Below are positions 18,962-28,793 of a stretch of 64,000 bases of DNA, piece by piece (position 1 is the first letter of the stretch; the number at the start of each line of letters is the position of its first letter). The translations under genes were made by a program, and so were the position numbers. The DNA is from Acidobacteriota bacterium (GTDB taxonomy: Bacteria > Acidobacteriota > Blastocatellia > Pyrinomonadales > Pyrinomonadaceae). The stretch covers positions 124,001 to 188,000 of the forward strand of contig JAOAPY010000005.1 of NCBI GenBank assembly GCA_025463135.1. The letters run 5' to 3'. The notes below the pieces were generated by a model that worked only from the letters and a program-made list of their open reading frames with translations, was not told the origin of the DNA and searched no databases.

Positions 18962-21157
18962 CTAGTCCACCAGATTGAAATCAACGCTACGTACGATCGT
19001 TCGCTCTTTCTTGTTTCCCATTGGCTCCTTAACTACCAGCGTCAGCACGTAACGGCCCGGCTGAGCTTTCCCTAGACCGAGTTGTCCGATTTTTACGGCT
19101 TGGTCGTTCTGCACCACCGCCGTCACCGGTTGATCGGGCTCCTGGAATATCACTTTGTCCCCTCGACTTACGATTACCTGGGATCGTATCTGCGTCTTTC
19201 CATCAGTCACCTTGGGAAAATAAATGACTGCGGCATAACGCAAATCCTGTTTTCGTGGCAATTGTCGCAGCGCAGTCAGCGGTTGAGGCTTTGCGTTGGC
19301 ACCTTGGGTCGGATCAACAGCATAGAGAAAAATGCTACTGGCAGTGAGGTTCTTCTTCGAGAGGTCGGGAACCTCTAAATATTGCGCCATCGAACCGAGT
19401 CGGCCGTTCTCGGTGCGAACTACGACGCGCAGTTGGTAGCTTCCGGGCGGCAGTTGCGCATGACCGGTGAAGCTGACGCCGCTGGTCAGCGCGCGCTTGT
19501 AGTCTTCAGGTGAAAGATTTGTAGTGACAGTCTGACTGAATCCCCCCTGCGATTTTCCCAAACTGTTGACCAGGAAACCAACGACGTCGAAAGTGGAGAG
19601 GTATTTGCCATCCCCACCTTGGGTAAACTCGAGGTTGTTGGCATTGATAAGCAAATTGATGTCAACCTCGGCAGCATTTTCAGGGAGAAATCGATATTGA
19701 AGTCTGCCGGCAATCTCCACCTCACGTTTGGCGAGCGGTGACCTGGCCGCCTTAAGAATGGCCTGCTCTTTGGTCATCTGCGCGCCCGCAGGAGCGTCCG
19801 GAGTGGCGAAATATCCTTCACGGGAGTACACCTTCGCACCGGGGCGGCTAACCTTTATTTCAAGCTTGTGGTACTTGTTGTCAAAGGGTTCCGTCGGCGT
19901 ATAGGCGAGCAGGTAGTAGCTGCTCCTGGCCAACACTTTATCAAGACCTTCGCGGAAGTTACTGGTGTTAATGACTGACACTCCACCGGTTGACTCGGCC
20001 AGCGCCTGCAGGCCCTGGTGGCCGCTGAGTGTGTCGAGCGCCAGATTATCGAAGGTTGCCATATTGGGCAGACGTCCGGATCCGGTAGGCCCTCCGCCCC
20101 CCAGGTGGCTGGTGGCTTCATTGCCCGGATCCGTGAACAGGGCCACGCCCCGGCTCGCTTTCAAACCACGAATGTCCATTGTGTTAATAACGACGCCAGC
20201 GCGGCTGGCGCGGTCGATGAGTTGTCTCAGTAGCGTGGTGACGTTGGTAAGGTAAGAGCGCGTTTCCATTACGCTGACCGGAACTCCGCCAATAGTAATC
20301 TGGTTCGGTCGCGATTCAGATAGAGGCAAACCGCCGGAAATCAGTACCAGGCTCTTACGACCGCTCAGTGCTTTCATGTTGTTGGTCATCTCGGCGGCTA
20401 CCGAGAGAGTAGCCAGAGCGCGAAGGCCCCTGGTAACACCATCCGAGGATTCATCCAGATTGGTGTTCGATTCACTGATTGCCTCCGCCGGAAAGTTAGC
20501 GGGTGACGTACTGTCAGTTTCTGCCGCCTGCAGTCTTTGAGTGTTCGTCTGTTGGTCGGAAGGTAGATTATTGAAGGCTGAGTACGGATTCAGCTGGGGC
20601 GTAATCCGTTCGATGGCGCGGCGCAGGATCCGTTTGTCTGACGTGAACTGTTGCAGCAATCCGTTGCCTCCGACGACGCGCACAATCGCGACCAGATCGC
20701 CCTCACGCATTCGATTGTCAACGAAGTCCGTTAGCAGGTTGCGAACGGAGATCACATCCTCAAAGGGGATGGTTAAATCGTCCACCACGAAAGCCAGGAC
20801 TCGATGTACCTCACCGGCTGTCAGGTTCCGCGACACATCGGAGTCAACCGGGCGTCCAGCTACGCTGACTACGCCCTCGATGCGGGGAGCGGCTTCCGGA
20901 CTGACAAATTGCATGAATTTGACTTCCTGCCGTTTGCCGTTTTCGAAAATTTTGAAATCGTTAATCGTCAGATCGGAGATGATTTTCTCATTCTTATCGG
21001 TGACGAAGACATCGGTCTGAACCAGTTCTGTCGTGATGCGGATGATGTCGTCCGGTACCGGCTCCTGCTCACGCTTTTGCGGCTTTTGCGGCGTTTGCGT
21101 CAGCACGACCGGGGCGCATAATGCCAGGACTAACAGGGTTGCTATCATAAGTCTCAT
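18962..21157 (-). CDS. VWFA-related secreted protein (acidobacterial type)
   Basis: 731 residues from the ATG at 21157, chosen because AGAGGAGT precedes it and a signal peptide follows (MRLMIATLLVLALCAPVVLT). An in-frame start 123 bases upstream would place a non-signal segment before the hydrophobic core. A von Willebrand A-like domain at about 105-420 includes VLAFVVDDLTIPFEDV, MREGDLVAIVRV and SGRKSLVLISGGLPLSES. The MIDAS is altered (VDDLT rather than DxSxS), as is common in this family. The C-terminal half is beta-rich. Function is unknown; cell-surface adhesion is a guess. It is convergent with the TonB receptor. Confidence 0.88.
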   Translation of the reverse strand: MRLMIATLLVLALCAPVVLTQTPQKPQKREQEPVPDDIIRITTELVQTDVFVTDKNEKIISDLTINDFKIFENGKRQEVKFMQFVSPEAAPRIEGVVSVAGRPVDSDVSRNLTAGEVHRVLAFVVDDLTIPFEDVISVRNLLTDFVDNRMREGDLVAIVRVVGGNGLLQQFTSDKRILRRAIERITPQLNPYSAFNNLPSDQQTNTQRLQAAETDSTSPANFPAEAISESNTNLDESSDGVTRGLRALATLSVAAEMTNNMKALSGRKSLVLISGGLPLSESRPNQITIGGVPVSVMETRSYLTNVTTLLRQLIDRASRAGVVINTMDIRGLKASRGVALFTDPGNEATSHLGGGGPTGSGRLPNMATFDNLALDTLSGHQGLQALAESTGGVSVINTSNFREGLDKVLARSSYYLLAYTPTEPFDNKYHKLEIKVSRPGAKVYSREGYFATPDAPAGAQMTKEQAILKAARSPLAKREVEIAGRLQYRFLPENAAEVDINLLINANNLEFTQGGDGKYLSTFDVVGFLVNSLGKSQGGFSQTVTTNLSPEDYKRALTSGVSFTGHAQLPPGSYQLRVVVRTENGRLGSMAQYLEVPDLSKKNLTASSIFLYAVDPTQGANAKPQPLTALRQLPRKQDLRYAAVIYFPKVTDGKTQIRSQVIVSRGDKVIFQEPDQPVTAVVQNDQAVKIGQLGLGKAQPGRYVLTLVVKEPMGNKKERTIVRSVDFNLVD

Positions 21158-21368
21158 AATTAAGAACTCCTCTTGGTGAGCAAGGCTACAGGTTCGGGAA
21201 GGGCCGCCGATTGTCGGAAGTATTTCAAGATCTTTTAGAAGGTCGGGCAAAAAATCATGGCTCTGCGCATGATAAACCAATGATATTCGGCCGCCTCGCA
21301 GGAATACACTCTATCTCAAAGACGCATACCAGGGCTTGATGATCAGGCTATCAGTCGTCGCTAAGGGA

Positions 21369-21851
21369 CTAATTCCGGTTGGCCTTTTTGTAAGCGCGAA
21401 TAAAGGTGCCGGCAAATCCTTTGGTACCGCTGTCGTCCCGGACTGAGGAAGTAGTATCTTTGAATTCGATCAAGCGCCGAGCGGTTTCTTTAGCGATCGG
21501 TTTGATGACCTCGCCTTTGGCCACACATTCATACTCCAGACGGGTTAGACCCCTGTTCAATGACGACATCACGCCTGAGGCTGGATCCGTCTTGGGAAAA
21601 TCGCAGCGCGAGGATCTGAAGACCAGCCACACTTGGGCATCTTCTGCCTTTTCAGTTACGGTCAGTTGGGGCAGACTTCGTCTGATTGCCGCGACGACGC
21701 TGGTCCGCCCACTCTCGATATCAGCGGCTACGTAAATTCTAGTCACGCCTTTTAATTCGTTAGGATTACCGGGCTGCACTTTAGGTTGCTGCGCGCCAAC
21801 GCTAATGGCAAGAAAGACCAGGCAGAAAAAAGTAAATACCATCTTCGGCAT
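21369..21851 (-). CDS. Small secreted protein, unknown
   Basis: 160 residues with a signal peptide (VFTFFCLVFLAISVGAQ) and a mature alpha/beta-like domain containing GVTRIYVAADIESGRTSVVA and DAQVWLVFRSSRCDF. AAGGAGA lies upstream of the ATG. It is about 210 bases from the VWFA gene on the same strand. No family was recognised; it resembles small periplasmic proteins annotated as hypothetical in acidobacteria. Confidence 0.75.
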   Translation of the reverse strand: MPKMVFTFFCLVFLAISVGAQQPKVQPGNPNELKGVTRIYVAADIESGRTSVVAAIRRSLPQLTVTEKAEDAQVWLVFRSSRCDFPKTDPASGVMSSLNRGLTRLEYECVAKGEVIKPIAKETARRLIEFKDTTSSVRDDSGTKGFAGTFIRAYKKANRN

Positions 21852-22091
21852 GTTCGTCTCCTTTGCTGGTAATCAGTACGTGGCGGTCAAATAGAGATCC
21901 GGATTATAGGCGAAATCATCAAGTTTGCGTAGCGTTAGCCTCCGGTGCGAGCCTCGAGTACCAGGCTTCTATGGACTGCAATCGGTAGTGTTCTGATTTG
22001 TAAAACCAAATCCGGCCATGGCCCTTGCAATCGCTTGGGCGGTTAGCTGCGTATGTCTGCTAGAATCGCAGGGCTTCTCTAACACTGGCGC

Positions 22092-23168
22092 ATGACGACC
22101 TCAACGTTTAACCAACTTGCGATTGCACCCCTAGGGGCTGGTGATCTAATCGATCGTGCGGTCCGGCTATACCGCCGCCATTTCTTTATTTTGATTCGCA
22201 TTGCCTCGCCGCCGGTCGTAGTCGCCGCTGCCGGCTCCGTGCTGCAGGCTGTTAGTTGGAGAAAAGTGGTCTCGACTTCCAGCGCCGGCTCGCTGGCGAT
22301 CTACCTGTTTCTGGTCGCCATTGGGTTCCTGCTGACGATGGCCGGCACGGTATTTAGCTTGATAGTAATGGGCGGCGCCACGCGCAATCTTGTGACTCAC
22401 CTACTTTCGAATGAGCCTGTGTCAGCGCGCGCAACTTACACCGCCGTAAAGTCACGATTCTGGGGATTGTTAGCGGCAGCCCTGTTCATGGTGCTTTGGT
22501 TAGGCCTCTCTTTTTTGATTGGGTTTGTAGTCTGGTACATGGCCTTTGCGTTTGTTGTCTTTGGATCGATCATGCTGGCCCAGGTGGCGCCAGTGTGGTT
22601 TTCCGCGGTAATTGGGATCATCGGCTTCATTGCCGTTTCTCTTCCCGCGCTCTGGTTGTTGTTTTTCCTGGCCGGCCGAATTGCTTACGTGCCACAGGCA
22701 ATGCTCGTCGAAGGCAAGGGAGTGTTCGAGGCCCTGGGCCGCAGTTTCTCGCTGGCCGGCGGAAATGTTCGGCGGCTCATGGCGATGAGCCTGTTCGCCA
22801 TTTTTGTTTCCTATTCGGCGCTGATGATCCTGATTGTGCCGCTCGGTTGGTTCGGTTATCTCAGCGGTGTGGACCTATCGCCCTTTAATCAAACTGAATG
22901 GCCGGCGTGGTATGCGATTGGTTACAACGTCATCCTGCAAATCAGCCACCTGTTGTTGGCGCCGGTGTGGATGCTTGGGTTGTCTCTCCTTTATGTCGAT
23001 GAGCGCGTGCGTCACGAAGGCTATGACATTGAGTTGATGGCGGCGCGGCAGCTATCCGCCATGCCTGAATTGGGAGTAGCCTCGCCGCTGGCTCCGGCTT
23101 TATCTCTCGGACCGACCAGAAAATCAGCACCGCCGATGGCGACGGGAAGTGTGCTCGGGCTTAGGTGA
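22092..23168 (+). CDS. Multi-pass membrane protein at the head of the DUF4129/MoxR cluster
   Basis: 358 residues with about six hydrophobic helices (about 30-50, 66-92, 118-145, 148-190, 225-250, 275-300). A conserved amphipathic stretch, AMLVEGKGVFEALGRSFSLA, matches the membrane domain seen next to glycerophosphodiester phosphodiesterase-type proteins and many bacterial integral membrane proteins of unknown role. The stop lies 7 bases before the DUF4129 gene, so it is probably the first gene of that operon. The substrate or partner is unknown; it may anchor the MoxR/DUF58 complex (inference). Confidence 0.8.
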   Translation: MTTSTFNQLAIAPLGAGDLIDRAVRLYRRHFFILIRIASPPVVVAAAGSVLQAVSWRKVVSTSSAGSLAIYLFLVAIGFLLTMAGTVFSLIVMGGATRNLVTHLLSNEPVSARATYTAVKSRFWGLLAAALFMVLWLGLSFLIGFVVWYMAFAFVVFGSIMLAQVAPVWFSAVIGIIGFIAVSLPALWLLFFLAGRIAYVPQAMLVEGKGVFEALGRSFSLAGGNVRRLMAMSLFAIFVSYSALMILIVPLGWFGYLSGVDLSPFNQTEWPAWYAIGYNVILQISHLLLAPVWMLGLSLLYVDERVRHEGYDIELMAARQLSAMPELGVASPLAPALSLGPTRKSAPPMATGSVLGLR

Positions 23169-23175
23169 GTAAGAT

Positions 23176-24288
23176 TTGAGGAACCTTTCTCTACTAATCA
23201 GTCCGCGGGATGCTTCAGCAATACCTCCTGGTTGCATCCGTTATGTCGCGCGTTCTGTCTGCCGGTTGACCGTTTCCCTGGCTCTGGTTGTGATCTGGAG
23301 TAGTGCCTGTTTCGCTATCCCTCTGGCCGAATACCGCGAGCACGTTAAGAAAGCTATTAGCGCTCTTGAGCAGGTCAACAATGCGGAACTACACCCGCCC
23401 TCCTATCGAGAGGCATTCATAGCGGCGAACGTACACCTGGCCCAGGCAGTGCTTCCGCGCAAGGAAACGGTTGAGTGGCGCGGCACGAATTTCAATGTCG
23501 ATAATTCCTGGTTTGACGATCAGCTCCGCGAACTCGAGAAAGCAGCCGCGTCAGAGTCTCAACGCACCCCTCTTTTGAATCAAATTCTGGGACGGCTGCA
23601 AGCCCTCCAGGAGCGTCTCGACGAAATCGACAAGGGTGTGACTTTGATGTCGGCGGACAAGGGCGAGATGCGCGGGCGGCTGGCGGAAATTCTGCAGCGC
23701 GCTGAATATGCGCGAACAGCGCGGGAAGAATCCGCCCTCTCACGCGTGCTCCGTCAGCTCGTCCAGTGGATCGTCAAACTCTTTCCGAGAAGACGTTCAA
23801 TGAGTCCGGGAGGGGCCAGTTTGGTTTCACGACTGGCGCAGATATTCGTGCTGCTGGTGGCGCTGGCGGCCATCGGTTATGCGGTGCGGATGTTTGCTCC
23901 GCGCTTTATGAACCGCCGTAAAGGGAAAAGGACCACCAAGCCTGAGGCCCGTGTGGTACTTGGCGAGCGGCTCGAGCCGGATCAATCCGCCGCCGATTTG
24001 TTAGCCGAAGCCGAAGCCCTGGCGCGAGCCGGTGATCTTCGAGGCGCCATCCGGCGGGGTTACATTGCTCTACTGCTGGAACTGGCCGACCGAAAAATGA
24101 TCAGCCTGGCGCAGCACAAGACGAACCGTGATTATCTCAGAGCGGTAAGGGACATCCAGCGACTTCACCAAAACATGGAAGTGCTGACAAATAATTTTGA
24201 GCAGCACTGGTATGGTCTGGTCCCGGCAAACGAGAACGACTGGCTGGCGTTTCGCGCCGGCTACAAGGAAGCGGTTACCGCCACGTAA
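23176..24288 (+). CDS. DUF4129 membrane protein
   Basis: 370 residues, starting at a TTG 7 bases after the previous stop; the start is uncertain. A hydrophobic segment at about 33-50 (LALVVIWSSACFA) is followed by a helical periplasmic region, a second transmembrane helix (about 222-240) and the C-terminal DUF4129 domain with DLRGAIRRGYIALLLELADR and HKTNRDYLRAV. The same domain forms the C-terminus of TgpA-type transglutaminases. In MoxR/DUF58 clusters it is a standard partner. Confidence 0.88.
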   Translation: MRNLSLLISPRDASAIPPGCIRYVARSVCRLTVSLALVVIWSSACFAIPLAEYREHVKKAISALEQVNNAELHPPSYREAFIAANVHLAQAVLPRKETVEWRGTNFNVDNSWFDDQLRELEKAAASESQRTPLLNQILGRLQALQERLDEIDKGVTLMSADKGEMRGRLAEILQRAEYARTAREESALSRVLRQLVQWIVKLFPRRRSMSPGGASLVSRLAQIFVLLVALAAIGYAVRMFAPRFMNRRKGKRTTKPEARVVLGERLEPDQSAADLLAEAEALARAGDLRGAIRRGYIALLLELADRKMISLAQHKTNRDYLRAVRDIQRLHQNMEVLTNNFEQHWYGLVPANENDWLAFRAGYKEAVTAT

Positions 24289-24292
24289 AGTA

Positions 24293-25693
24293 ATGCGTCA
24301 ACGACTCGCCATCATCGTCACCATCACTTTAGTTGTCGGTCTTTTGATCGCGCTGAATGCGGTCAACTACGTGCAGACTGCCGAGCCGGACGAAACAGAA
24401 TTGATGCCGAATCGATCGACGTATAATTCCGGAGCTACCGGCACGCGGGCGCTTTATGACTTGCTCAATGAGGCCGGTTACAGAGTCACACGCTGGCGCG
24501 AATCTCCCCAAATCCTCCTCAGCCAGGCCCGCGCCAGAGTCAAAACCTTTGTGGTAGTAGGCAGACCCCTGGTTGGCTTCGATGACGACGAGGCAAAAAA
24601 CCTGTTGCTATGGGTCGAGCAAGGTGGCCGTCTCGTGCTGATCGATCGCCGGCCGGACAACCGGCTGCTGCCGCGCTCCGATGGCTGGACCACTACGGTT
24701 GAAATGCTTGGCTATCCGTCGCCGCAAATCGATCCGTCTAACGCCCGAGAGATGACGGAAGGGACCGCGTCCGTGCACCCCGTGCAGCCTACGCCCTTGA
24801 CGCAAAACGTCGAAGCAGTGAGGCCATCGCGTTTTGCTTCCATCGTCAATCTCTCGTACACAAAGCCAGAGACTGAAATCAAAGCGACGGAGCATAATTA
24901 CTCGACACCGCCGTCCACGCCCTTTGAAGATGAGCCTTCGCCGCAGCCGGTCAGGGGCGCTGGGGAAACCGCGTCTGCGGTGGTCGCGGCGCCGGCGCCG
25001 GTGGTCCATCTGGCTGGTTCTAAAGGTGCGGTCCTGGTGGATTTTCCGCATGGCGCTGGACGAATCGTCGTGCTCAGCGACCCATACATCGTAGCCAACG
25101 GAGGCATCTCGCTCGAAGACAATGTGCAGCTGGCGCTGAATGTTCTGGGAGCAGGTCAGGGCCTGATTGCCTTCGATGAATATCACCAGGGTCGCGCTGC
25201 AACTCATAACGCGTTGGCAACTTATTTCGCCGGCACACCTATTCTTGCCATTTGTGGCCAGCTGTTGTTGGTTGTACTTGTAATTCTTTGGACGCGGGGC
25301 CGCCGCTTTGGCCGGCCCTTGCCGCTGCCGCAAGTTGATCGTCGTTCGAGTCTCGAGTTCGTGGCCTCGATGGCTGAGCTGCAACAGCGAGCCAGGGCCC
25401 TGGACCTGGCCATCGAGAATATCTATACGCGCACGCGCCGTGTCTTGACCAGGTATGCCGGAGTCGACTATCACAGTTCGCGCACCGAGATTGCCGAACG
25501 CGTGGCCCAACGCTCATCTTTGAATCGTGAACAGTTGGAATCGTTGATGCGCGAATGTGAAGAAACAATAAACGGTGCGCCCATCAACGAACGACGATCA
25601 ATCGAGTTGGTGGGACAGTTGCGCGCAACCGAAGGCGCACTGGGCCTGCGCATGCGATCGCGGGAAGTAAAACAAGCCGCGGAAAAGATCTAA
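24293..25693 (+). CDS. DUF4350 membrane protein
   Basis: 466 residues from the ATG at 24293, 4 bases after the DUF4129 stop. A longer in-frame start at 24197 would overlap that gene and is disfavoured. The N-terminal helix [19 protein letters not shown] precedes a DUF4350 domain ([20 protein letters not shown], then RVTRWRE), a Rossmann-like part with [13 protein letters not shown], and a second transmembrane helix at about 325-350 ([16 protein letters not shown]). The domain is typically encoded between DUF4129 and MoxR genes. A heptamer array begins one base after the stop. Confidence 0.88.
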   Translation: MRQRLAIIVTITLVVGLLIALNAVNYVQTAEPDETELMPNRSTYNSGATGTRALYDLLNEAGYRVTRWRESPQILLSQARARVKTFVVVGRPLVGFDDDEAKNLLLWVEQGGRLVLIDRRPDNRLLPRSDGWTTTVEMLGYPSPQIDPSNAREMTEGTASVHPVQPTPLTQNVEAVRPSRFASIVNLSYTKPETEIKATEHNYSTPPSTPFEDEPSPQPVRGAGETASAVVAAPAPVVHLAGSKGAVLVDFPHGAGRIVVLSDPYIVANGGISLEDNVQLALNVLGAGQGLIAFDEYHQGRAATHNALATYFAGTPILAICGQLLLVVLVILWTRGRRFGRPLPLPQVDRRSSLEFVASMAELQQRARALDLAIENIYTRTRRVLTRYAGVDYHSSRTEIAERVAQRSSLNREQLESLMRECEETINGAPINERRSIELVGQLRATEGALGLRMRSREVKQAAEKI

Positions 25694-25694
25694 G

Positions 25695-25788
25695 CGGCAA
25701 AGGGCAAAGGGCAAAGAGCAAAGAGCTAAGAGCAAGCGCAAAGCCGCGGCAAAGACCAAAGACCAAAGACCAAAGACCAAAGACCAAA
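25695..25788. repeat. Heptanucleotide array, GGGCAAA to GACCAAA
   Basis: Six units of the GGGCAAA/GAGCAAA type (25695-25736), a broken centre, then five perfect GACCAAA units (25754-25788). It fills the whole space between the DUF4350 stop and the moxR start, so moxR has no ordinary Shine-Dalgarno. Confidence 0.95.
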
Positions 25789-25791
25789 CCC

Positions 25792-26745
25792 ATGATTGAA
25801 TACGTTACCGCAACTGTCGCACATATCCGGCGCGAATTAGCCAAAATCATCGTCGGCCAGGAAGAACCAATCGAGCAGATACTCGTGGCCCTGTTGGCTG
25901 AAGGACACGCTCTGATCGAAGGTGTTCCCGGTACCGCCAAGACGCTGACGGTGAAAACTCTGTCACGCATCATCAACGCCAACTTTGGCCGCATCCAGTT
26001 CACTCCTGACCTGATGCCTTCGGACATCACCGGCACAAACGTTTTCAACGTCGCCACTTCGGCTTTCAATCTGCGGCGCGGTCCGGTGTTTACCGATATC
26101 CTGCTGGCTGACGAGATCAATCGCACACCACCCAAGACCCAAGCCGCGTTACTGGAAGCGATGGAGGAACGTCAGGTGACGATCGATGGCGACACTTATC
26201 CGCTCTCGCCGATCTTCACAGTCCTGGCTACAGAGAATCCGATCGAATACGAAGGCACGTACCCTTTGCCCGAGGCCCAACTCGATCGTTTCCTGTTGAA
26301 AATTCTGCTGGACTACCCGGCAGCCGAACACGAACGGCAAATCGTCGCGAATTGGGATGCGGGTTTCAACTCTCGCCGTCTGGACCAGGTCGAGATTGAG
26401 CCGCTCGCGGATGCCGACGCCATCTCGCGCTGTCGTTTCGACGTGCGGAGCGCCCACATGGAACCTGGTGTGCAAGCCTACATCGTGGACATTGTCAGGC
26501 GCACCAGAACTCATCCGTTTGTTCACTATGGCGGCAGTCCACGCGCTTCGGTGGCCTTGCTGCTGTGCTCCAAGGCGCTGGCTGCGATTCGTGGACGCGA
26601 TTTCACCACGCCTGATGACGTGCGCGACATTGCCCGACCCGTACTCCGGCATCGTTTGGTGCTGCGCGCGGAAGCAGAGCTTGACGGAGCCACTCCCGAT
26701 GCGGTGATCACGGACATCTTAAAAAGCGCCGAAGTCCCCCGATAA
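25792..26745 (+). CDS. MoxR family AAA+ ATPase
   Basis: 317 residues. Walker A is EGVPGTAKT (about 43-51), Walker [21 protein letters not shown] and sensor 1 [20 protein letters not shown], followed by a lid domain ending in [14 protein letters not shown]. MoxR ATPases act as chaperones that assemble or activate partners carrying VWA or DUF58 domains. Here DUF58, DUF4129 and DUF4350 genes surround it, the standard arrangement. The space upstream is only a heptamer array, so translation may depend on coupling or a leader without Shine-Dalgarno. Confidence 0.95.
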   Translation: MIEYVTATVAHIRRELAKIIVGQEEPIEQILVALLAEGHALIEGVPGTAKTLTVKTLSRIINANFGRIQFTPDLMPSDITGTNVFNVATSAFNLRRGPVFTDILLADEINRTPPKTQAALLEAMEERQVTIDGDTYPLSPIFTVLATENPIEYEGTYPLPEAQLDRFLLKILLDYPAAEHERQIVANWDAGFNSRRLDQVEIEPLADADAISRCRFDVRSAHMEPGVQAYIVDIVRRTRTHPFVHYGGSPRASVALLLCSKALAAIRGRDFTTPDDVRDIARPVLRHRLVLRAEAELDGATPDAVITDILKSAEVPR

Positions 26746-26796
26746 AAGTTGAGCAGACTTGAGGAAGCTCTGAATAAGTTACCAGTCTTCTTTTTC

Positions 26797-27046
26797 AACC
26801 CGCGATAGCGGGTGTCAGAGTAAAACCTGGGGTGGAGCGAAGCGGAACCCCAGGATGAAAGTGGAATTGAATCCGAGCCCACCAAGTGGGCGACAGAGCT
26901 TGCCTGAAGAGCAATGGCCCTTTGAAGCTAAATGTTTTCCTTAGTTCTGTCGCCCACCCCGCGGGCTCCAAGATAACTAGTCAGGGGTCCTGGGGTTCCG
27001 CTGCGCTCCACCCCAGGCTTTACTCTGACACCCGCTATCGCGGGTT
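26797..27046. repeat. 250-base fold-back element between moxR and the DUF58 gene
   Basis: Outer arms AACCCGCGATAGCGGGTGTC and its inverted copy end at 26797 and 27046. Further paired blocks lie inside (ACCTGGGGTGGAGCG, and GAGCCCACCAAGTGGGCG with its partner). A half copy is at 42354-42436. It occupies most of the gap 26746-27144, which has no gene. Confidence 0.9.
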
Positions 27047-27109
27047 CACGAGGCCCTCTTCGTAACTTGATCAGGGCTTCCTTCAGTCTGTTCTGGCTCC
27101 CCACAAAAT

Positions 27110-27127
27110 CACAGACTAAAGTCTGTG
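27110..27127. repeat. Palindrome CACAGACT-AA-AGTCTGTG
   Basis: A perfect 8-base stem located 17 bases before the chosen DUF58 start. A relative lies at 59713-59731. Confidence 0.8.
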
Positions 27128-27144
27128 CTACCGAGGACATTCTT

Positions 27145-28464
27145 TTGAAATTTGTCTTCTCCAGGTTTTTCTATCTGCTACTCGCCTGCGGTTTGGTCCC
27201 GCTTTCGCTCTCCTGGACACATTCGTGGCTGCGTTGGGTTGCCGTCGTTTACGACATGGGCTTACTGGTGCTCGCCCTGGTGGATGCACGCATAAGTCGC
27301 TTACCACCGGCAGTTCACATTGCGCGCGTGTTTGACGGCCGGTTCGCGGTCGGAGGCGAGACCGAAGTAAGAATTGAAATTCAAAACAGAACGCCACGCT
27401 CGCTGTCGCTAATCGCCAAAGATGAATACCCGCCACAAATGAAGTTGAACGGATTGCGCGAGGCGCAGATGGTGGTTGAGGGCCAGCGCTCCGCCGCCCT
27501 GGTATACGCCTTGACCCCACCTAAGCGAGGCAGATTTGAGTTTGGTCAGATCGTCGTGCGCTTTCTTTCGCGGCTGGGCCTGGTGTGGCGCGAAACCAGA
27601 ATTGGCGAGCCGCAGTTCGTGAAGGTCTATCCCAACATGCGCCGCGCGCGCGAAGTGGAATTGAAAGCGCTGGGGGCCCGCTCACTCGTGGCCTCGCATC
27701 GCAAGTCGTCATGGCGCGGCGAAGGCCGGGAGTTCGAATCACTGCGCGACTATGTGCGTGGCGACGAGATGCGCCACATCTCGTGGAGCGCAACGGCCCG
27801 CCGCGGACGCATCACTACAAGGCAGTATCAGATCGAACGGGACCAGAACATCCTGATAGCCATCGACGCGGGGCGCTTGATGACTGCCCGTATCGAGACG
27901 GAGACAAAACTTGATTCCGCGGTGCATGCGGCGCTCGCTTTGATGTCTGCCGCGGCGCGGGCCGGGGACAACGCGGGTCTGGTTGTTTTTGGCCGGCGCA
28001 TCAGGGCTTATCTGCCGCCGAACCGGGGCCGCGAACAGATGGACGCGGTGCTCGAAGCGCTTTACCCAATTGAACCGGAAATGATTGAGCCGTCGTACGC
28101 ACGCGCTTTCGCATTCATTGCAGCCAATACCAAGCGCCGTTCACTGGTGGTGGTGCTTACAGATTTGGTTGATGAAGAAGGTTCACGCGAACTGTTGACT
28201 TCGCTGCGTCTGCTGCGGCCGCGGCACCTGCCCCTGGTGGTGACCATCGCCGACCGCGATCTAAAAGCGGTCGTGCGCGATGCGCCGGCAACAGTGGGCG
28301 ATCTGTTTACGCAATCTGTAGCAGAGGAAATCATTCACCAGCGCGAAGCGGCCCTGCGCCTGGTTGAATCGCAGGGCGGCCTGGCGCTTGATGTCACCGC
28401 CGCGGCGTTAGCGCCTGCTTTGCTTGAGAAATATTTGCAGGTAAAAGATCGTGGACTCCTTTAA
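27145..28464 (+). CDS. DUF58 domain protein
   Basis: 439 residues from a TTG at 27145, chosen because GAGGA lies 7 bases upstream and the protein then begins with a membrane helix (FVFSRFFYLLLACGLVPLSL). An in-frame ATG at 27067 would translate the palindromic repeat and is disfavoured. A second helix is at about 33-50. The DUF58 signature GREFESLRDYVRGDEMRHIS, followed by WSATARRGRI, is at about 195-225. A VWA-like domain follows (LIAIDAGRLMTARI). DUF58 proteins are clients of MoxR ATPases. It ends 4 bases before a G-rich heptamer array. Confidence 0.92.
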   Translation: MKFVFSRFFYLLLACGLVPLSLSWTHSWLRWVAVVYDMGLLVLALVDARISRLPPAVHIARVFDGRFAVGGETEVRIEIQNRTPRSLSLIAKDEYPPQMKLNGLREAQMVVEGQRSAALVYALTPPKRGRFEFGQIVVRFLSRLGLVWRETRIGEPQFVKVYPNMRRAREVELKALGARSLVASHRKSSWRGEGREFESLRDYVRGDEMRHISWSATARRGRITTRQYQIERDQNILIAIDAGRLMTARIETETKLDSAVHAALALMSAAARAGDNAGLVVFGRRIRAYLPPNRGREQMDAVLEALYPIEPEMIEPSYARAFAFIAANTKRRSLVVVLTDLVDEEGSRELLTSLRLLRPRHLPLVVTIADRDLKAVVRDAPATVGDLFTQSVAEEIIHQREAALRLVESQGGLALDVTAAALAPALLEKYLQVKDRGLL

Positions 28465-28468
28465 AGGC

Positions 28469-28496
28469 GAGGGTGTAGGGGGTGGGGTGTAGGGTG
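28469..28496. repeat. G-rich heptanucleotide array
   Basis: GAGGGTG, TAGGGGG, TGGGGTG, TAGGGTG directly after the DUF58 stop. On the plus (sense) strand four G-runs of at least three bases are separated by 1-4 bases, a canonical G-quadruplex pattern. Confidence 0.9.
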
Positions 28497-28602
28497 TAAA
28501 TACAAGGGCTTGTTCCGTCTGAAGATCCCATGACACAGCGTTGTAGTCTCACCAAAAACGCTACGACAAATGCTGAAGAGCAGTTGGAGCCTGGACAAGT
28601 AA

Positions 28603-28726
28603 GGAAGGGGACCCTGTCCCCGCTCGACGCGCCAGAAATTCACGATGAGGTGTAGCTTCCAACGCTGACTTGATCCCGTTTCGTTGCCTGTGTGCTTAGG
28701 AAGCAGCGGGGACAGGGTCCCCTTCC
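28603..28726. repeat. Twin-hairpin element, GGGGACCCTGTCCCC family
   Basis: 22-base perfect inverted arms at 28603-28624 and 28705-28726. Each arm also folds alone as GGGGAC-CCT-GTCCCC. It sits in the gap 28465-28806 between the convergent DUF58 and SpoIIM-like genes. Confidence 0.9.
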
Positions 28727-28793
28727 CGACTGTCCGATGCTGACTAGAGTGATCGATTCAGAAATTGAAGTACCGCAAATTTGAACCGGTGTC

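Noticed and set aside
22013-22025. Second sigma-54-like site, GGCCATGGCCCTTGC
   Set aside because: The GG and GC dinucleotides are 13 bases apart instead of 12, and the leading T is absent, so it does not meet the strict spacing.
24608-25510. 300-codon open frame on the minus strand
   Set aside because: It is antisense to the DUF4350 gene in a GC-rich region. Its Arg-rich composition is typical of a shadow frame.
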